Source: JAWCLZ01 sp037443105
GTDB taxonomy: Archaea > Halobacteriota > JAWCLZ01
Direction of reading: 5' to 3'
NCBI GenBank assembly: GCA_037443105.1
Contig: JBBIOZ010000033.1
Coordinates: 1 to 16,713, forward strand
Length of the DNA: 16,713 bases
Both the position numbers and the translations under genes were made by a program. Below are positions 13,348 to 16,713 of the stretch, piece after piece. A model generated the notes under the pieces. It was not told where the DNA came from and did no database searches. It saw nothing but the letters and a program-made list of their open reading frames with translations. The first letter of the stretch is position 1. The number at the start of each line of letters is the position of its first letter.

Positions 13348-14358
13348 ATGGTTTATATAGACGACATAGGGAGTTTTCCCTTTCCCAAGAGATCCGATAT
13401 CACCAAAGAAAAATTTGCCTCGCTATATATCAAGCAGCAGGAAACTGCAGCCCAGAGAGGGAAAATCGAGAGCCAGATATTTTACGATGTAATTGCAGAC
13501 GCCCTGTGGCTAAAAATAGAATCTGGTCTGGATGTAATCAACTATCCTCAGCTGTACAATATGTATGATCAATTTTTGATTGCAATGAAGAACCACGAGA
13601 TAGAGCCCTTTTTAATTGAAGAAAGATATGCGATTATCCCAGAGCTATTCGTGGTAAAAGAGGAGGCGAAGAAATATTACGAGCAAAAGGGGGAGAAACT
13701 GAAGCTCAGAGTGTGTGTTACAGGTCCGCTGGAGCTCTATCAGAGATCTGGCTTTGGAACTTATATCTACGAGGATATATTGAGAAACTTTGCACTGAGT
13801 GTGAATGCCTTTTTGAGAAATGCCATCATAAGGAATAAATACATTGAAACATTTGCAGTTGCAATCGATGAGCCAAGCCTAGGCTACTCAAATCTGCTTA
13901 ACATCAACGATGACGAACTCATAAAATCATATGAATTCACGACTCGAGGTATTTCAACTACAATTCAAATTCATCTTCATACTCTCAACGCGGCTAGAAT
14001 ACCACTCATGACTGAGAACATAGATGTACTAACAGTTGAGAGCGCAGCAAATCCTGAGAATCTGAAAAATATTTCAAAAGCAGAGCTTGAAGCAAATGAC
14101 AAGTTTATTCGCGTGGGTGTTACTCGAACCAATATAAATGCAATTTATGCTGAATATCTTGAGAGAGGCATTGAACCCAGCGATATTGAGCTTGTGGATA
14201 GCGAGAATGCAATCAAAAAGCGGTTTGAAAATGCGAAAAACCTCTTCGGAGAGCGCATGAGCTTTGCGGGACCAGACTGCGGCTTGGGAAGCTGGCCATC
14301 GCAGCAGGCTGCATTTGAACTCCTCAAGCGCACTGTGAGAGCAATTAAGAGCGCATAG
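13348..14358 (+). CDS. Core (MetE C-terminal domain type) methionine synthase family protein
   Basis: This is a single TIM-barrel enzyme related to the C-terminal half of cobalamin-independent methionine synthase. Archaeal proteins of this kind transfer a methyl group, often from a corrinoid protein rather than a folate, to zinc-bound homocysteine. The 336 residues have GSFPFP (8-13), IDEPSLG (173-179), IQIHLHTLN (207-214), TVESAAN (229-235) and FAGPDCGLGSWPS (306-318). By comparison with E. coli MetE (His641, Cys643, Glu665, Cys726) the zinc ligands would be H209, H211, E231 and C311, so the usual second ligand Cys is His. The N-terminal folate-binding half of MetE is absent. The start is leaderless-looking, 32 bp after the Cys4 gene. 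The 3' end overlaps the convergent glycogen synthase gene by 14 bp. Another thiol methyltransferase role cannot be excluded. Confidence 0.85.
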   Translation: MVYIDDIGSFPFPKRSDITKEKFASLYIKQQETAAQRGKIESQIFYDVIADALWLKIESGLDVINYPQLYNMYDQFLIAMKNHEIEPFLIEERYAIIPELFVVKEEAKKYYEQKGEKLKLRVCVTGPLELYQRSGFGTYIYEDILRNFALSVNAFLRNAIIRNKYIETFAVAIDEPSLGYSNLLNINDDELIKSYEFTTRGISTTIQIHLHTLNAARIPLMTENIDVLTVESAANPENLKNISKAELEANDKFIRVGVTRTNINAIYAEYLERGIEPSDIELVDSENAIKKRFENAKNLFGERMSFAGPDCGLGSWPSQQAAFELLKRTVRAIKSA

Positions 14359-16135
14359 GTGTTTTTATCCTTTCAAGCATTCTAGCATGAGCTTTCCTCA
14401 GCGAGGGCAGCTCATATTTCTCCACTATTTTATCCCAGTTAAATCTCTCAGCTAAAGCTCGAACATTTTTACTCATTTCCAAGCGAAGCCCCTCAGGAGA
14501 AGTAATTATATGATAGACATAGGTTGCGATTTCTTTCTCTATTTTCTCCCTGCTCTGCCCTATGACTTTGCAGGCATACATACCTAGCTGAGCTTTCTCC
14601 CGTGGTACACCCTTGGAAACCTCCTCCTCGATGTAAGTTTTAACCGCATCAAGCCAGCAGCCTGTTACCTCGGAGGTGATGAAAGGCGTCCCCCCGCGCG
14701 CAGCCTCAAGCGGAGTTAGCCCAAAGGGTTCATATGTGCTTGGAAATATACCGATATCGCAGCCTGTCACGAACTCAGGAAATGTGAGTGCTAGATTGCA
14801 AAGATCAGGGCGCATGAATTGGTTGAAAAGGAATACCTTGACTTGCTTTGAAGTTAAATTTATTTGATTCGACCGCTTATAGAGAGCCACTTCGAAGTCG
14901 CAAATTAAGTCCTCACCGTGTTCAAGCGGCCACCTCTCTATAACTTTTATGCACTCAGCTTTATGAAGGCGCATTCCGGGCTCTGTGCTCCCGGTGACGA
15001 GGAATAATGCCACCTTTAAATTATTGCCAGCTGCTTCGAGCATGTCAGCGAGTAGCCTGCTTGCATTTATGATCTCAAAAATCCCCTTTTCCATTACCAT
15101 TCTCCCAATGAAATAAGCTATAAAATCAGGCTTGAAATCTGAAACCTTGTACACATAATCCTTCAATAACTCTTTGTTTCTCCTCCTCACCTCCGGCGTA
15201 GGCTCAGGTCCAAGCTTTGCATCTATGCCATTTGGCACCACATCTAAATCTATGCCATAGATTCCCTTAGCTTCTTTTGCAGTGATCTGACTTACAGTAA
15301 CAGCGTGATCAGCGCGATCCATATTTGCCTCAAGGCCGTTTTTTCCAAGGTGAAAACCTTCACTGAGCATTCTATTTTTAATTTCCTCTTCCTTCGCAAT
15401 TAAATCTTGCTTGTCATATCCAAAGATAATCCGGTTATCCTTAATCCATTCCTCTATCTTTTTATAACCCTCATAAGGCCCCAGGTTATTTATCAGATGT
15501 CTCCCTGAGAATGTGGCGTGTGCACGCATTCTTACAGCAACAGGCGAGTTCCTGCTCAAAAGATTATACCCCCCGGCAAATGTCTGAAATTCTTCAAAAC
15601 TTGCCACGAGCTTTGCCTCTGGATTGCTTTCACGAAGTGAAATTGCTGAATTATGGATTATCTCACCTGCAACATAGCCAAATGTGATATCAGGCTCATA
15701 CCAAGTATCACCGGTGTGGTACAGAGAATGAATTGCAAATGCACCCCTGTCTTTGGTGAACTCGAATAGCTTTGTTTTAATTTGATCCACGTTTTTCTCC
15801 ATATACTCAGGCCAGTCGGTCTGGCGGAAGCGAGCTGTTCTTACAGCGAGGGTTTTTATCCAGTCGCCACGCACTTTTCGCTCGCCAAAGAAATAGCTTA
15901 TATCTCTGATTTGTCTGCAGGCATATGCTAGGTCAGGAGGGGGCTGCAAGCTTCTCCAAGCATTTCTTCTCCTCAGCCCATAAATCACCCCGCAGGTGCT
16001 TCGATTCCAAGGAGCAATCAATATTACCTCTCCATATTTACTCAAATGCGGAGCTTCATCGTCTATAACAGTGCCAATGCCTCCAACTGCTTCCAAGGCT
16101 TCCCAGCTAACGATGTATATTCTATCGAAGGACAT
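14345..16135 (-). CDS. Glycogen synthase, GT3-like (GT-B fold)
   Basis: This enzyme would extend alpha-1,4-glucan chains from a sugar nucleotide. The 596 residues match the GT3 (yeast/animal-type) pattern. The N-terminal EALEAVGGIGTV (12-23) has the VGGI turn of GT3 rather than the KxGGL of bacterial GT5. RAHATFSGRHL (204-214) and TVSQITAKEAKG (280-291) with VPNGID (300-305) follow, then FIGRMVMEKGIFEI (342-355), and the GT3-type FVTGCDIGIFPSTYEPFGLT (455-474) with the catalytic E-x7-E as E469 and E477. Length is shorter than the roughly 700-aa eukaryotic enzymes. A TTG at 16138 directly precedes the ATG at 16135; GGTGGAG eight bases before the ATG favours it. The window holds no branching or debranching enzyme or phosphorylase. 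A helix-turn-helix gene lies upstream on the same strand. Donor specificity (UDP- or ADP-glucose) cannot be read from the sequence. Confidence 0.85.
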   Translation of the reverse strand: MSFDRIYIVSWEALEAVGGIGTVIDDEAPHLSKYGEVILIAPWNRSTCGVIYGLRRRNAWRSLQPPPDLAYACRQIRDISYFFGERKVRGDWIKTLAVRTARFRQTDWPEYMEKNVDQIKTKLFEFTKDRGAFAIHSLYHTGDTWYEPDITFGYVAGEIIHNSAISLRESNPEAKLVASFEEFQTFAGGYNLLSRNSPVAVRMRAHATFSGRHLINNLGPYEGYKKIEEWIKDNRIIFGYDKQDLIAKEEEIKNRMLSEGFHLGKNGLEANMDRADHAVTVSQITAKEAKGIYGIDLDVVPNGIDAKLGPEPTPEVRRRNKELLKDYVYKVSDFKPDFIAYFIGRMVMEKGIFEIINASRLLADMLEAAGNNLKVALFLVTGSTEPGMRLHKAECIKVIERWPLEHGEDLICDFEVALYKRSNQINLTSKQVKVFLFNQFMRPDLCNLALTFPEFVTGCDIGIFPSTYEPFGLTPLEAARGGTPFITSEVTGCWLDAVKTYIEEEVSKGVPREKAQLGMYACKVIGQSREKIEKEIATYVYHIITSPEGLRLEMSKNVRALAERFNWDKIVEKYELPSLRKAHARMLERIKTPMRS

Positions 16136-16209
16136 CAAAATTTCTCCACCTTTTAACTTTATATAATTTTAATTTGAGCTCAATTTGCCTCATCAAAATT
16201 TTTCAAACT
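16136..16209 (-). promoter_or_regulatory. Glycogen synthase upstream region with TATA-like element
   Basis: Between the regulator stop and the glycogen synthase start, the minus strand reads TTATATAAA at about 16158-16166 and then GGTGGAG at 16146-16152. The gene could thus have its own promoter, though with a very short leader, or be read from the regulator transcript. Confidence 0.35.
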
Positions 16210-16617
16210 CTACTTGGCCGTTTTTGCACCTTGACTTACCGAGGCTGTAACTCCAAGCGCTTTCTCAGCCTCAAGTTCCCTCGCTAGGTCTAGAGTTATT
16301 TCATATATTCTCCTGCCTTTCTCAGTTAGAATATACTGCTTGAAAATCCCTTTCTCGATCAAGCCCTCTGCTTCAAGATCATTCAAATGATCTATTATGT
16401 TCGATCGAGAGCGCGTCATCTCTTCTGGTACATCTTGCTCAACTAGGTCTTTTTTGTACTGGCAATATATCATCGTAGAAGTCAAACCTTGGGTCTCGTG
16501 GTATAGAAGATTTATGATGTAAAGGCGTGCAAAGCTTTTAGTAATACTTCTCAATCCAGATGAGGTTAGCACCTGATAAACTTCCCGCACATCTTTTGCA
16601 GCAATTTCTTCAGACAC
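16210..16617 (-). CDS. Winged-helix transcriptional regulator
   Basis: This is a small DNA-binding protein with a winged helix-turn-helix. In the 135-residue form the recognition region is about TRSRSNIIDHLNDLEAEGLI (68-87), followed by the wing GIFKQYILTEKGRRIYE (90-106) and a C-terminal helix ELEAEKAL likely used for dimerisation. The layout resembles PadR/MarR-like archaeal regulators without a clear family match. Start choice is uncertain: the frame reaches a TTG at 16635, but a TATA-like ATATAAA at 16652-16658 predicts transcription starting near 16629, so GTG 16617 is preferred. No Shine-Dalgarno sequence is seen for either. The gene lies upstream of glycogen synthase on the same strand, making that gene a candidate target. 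The upstream palindrome suggests autoregulation. Confidence 0.75.
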   Translation of the reverse strand: MSEEIAAKDVREVYQVLTSSGLRSITKSFARLYIINLLYHETQGLTSTMIYCQYKKDLVEQDVPEEMTRSRSNIIDHLNDLEAEGLIEKGIFKQYILTEKGRRIYEITLDLARELEAEKALGVTASVSQGAKTAK

Positions 16618-16651
16618 AAATGAAATTATGACCAAGACATATTTAAGTGTA

Positions 16652-16658
16652 TTTATAT
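16652..16658 (-). promoter_or_regulatory. TATA-like box for the winged-helix regulator
   Basis: On the minus strand this reads ATATAAA and would place transcription start near 16629, consistent with a short leader to GTG 16617. The region is AT-rich throughout, so chance occurrence is likely enough to keep confidence low. Confidence 0.35.
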
Positions 16659-16684
16659 GATTTTATTCTAATCAAATTTTTTTT

Positions 16685-16698
16685 AATGATTAATCATT
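16685..16698. promoter_or_regulatory. 14-bp perfect palindrome upstream of the regulator gene
   Basis: AATGATTAATCATT is a perfect palindrome with no spacer, upstream of the TATA-like box. A half-site TAATCA recurs at 16669-16674. A dimeric winged-helix protein commonly binds such a site next to its own gene, so this is an operator candidate. Confidence 0.4.
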
Positions 16699-16713
16699 TA
16701 TTGAAAAAAAATT

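Noticed and set aside
1..16713. CRISPR array, tRNA, rRNA, insertion sequence or prophage
   Set aside because: No regularly spaced repeats, cloverleaf-like sequences, transposase motifs or phage genes were seen on either strand.

Overview
This window looks like part of a euryarchaeal genome. Membrane-lipid genes of archaeal type (a CDP-archaeol synthase and a tetraether-synthase-like radical SAM enzyme) stand beside bacterial-type DNA gyrase, which many Euryarchaeota acquired. Several genes start at or just after an archaeal TATA-like box with no leader, while genes inside operons carry GGAG or GGTGA ribosome-binding sites. I cannot fix the lineage below Euryarchaeota. A run of ten Ns at 11257-11266 shows that this is a draft scaffold.

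Layout. (1) 51-3884, plus strand: a secretion ATPase followed by two overlapping T2SSF/TadC-type membrane platform proteins. This is the motor and platform of an archaeal type IV pilus-like or secretion machine; no pilin gene lies in the window. (2) 3881-9422, minus strand: gyrB, gyrA and an isopropylmalate/isocitrate-dehydrogenase-family enzyme, closely spaced and probably one operon. The dehydrogenase and the last platform gene end on the same TTAA. (3) 9561-11135, minus strand: a radical SAM protein of the Tes (tetraether synthase) type. (4) 11238-14358, plus strand: carS (cut by the N gap), pyrE, two small ORFs, a ferredoxin-thioredoxin-reductase-like catalytic subunit, an unrecognised 108-aa four-cysteine protein, and a core methionine synthase. 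(5) 14345-16635, minus strand: a GT3-like glycogen synthase and, upstream of it on the same strand, a winged-helix regulator.

How the genes fit together. Tes and CarS are divergent neighbours that share a 100-bp promoter region. CarS makes CDP-archaeol and Tes joins archaeol chains into tetraethers, so this is a small lipid locus. The reductase subunit and the Cys4 protein overlap by ATGA and are probably translated together; the methionine synthase follows 32 bp later from what looks like its own leaderless promoter. gyrBA supplies negative supercoiling, and an AT-rich perfect inverted repeat sits in its presumed promoter.

Most notable points: collapsing the N gap on a repeated CATTTG restores a canonical CarS N-terminus in frame; the methionine synthase has His where the second zinc-ligand Cys is expected; GyrA has Val at the main quinolone-contact position; a 61-aa protein carries an in-frame 24-bp tandem duplication; the FTR-like subunit is coupled to an unknown Cys4 protein; and perfect palindromes lie upstream of gyrB and of the regulator. 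I saw no CRISPR array, insertion sequence, tRNA or rRNA.
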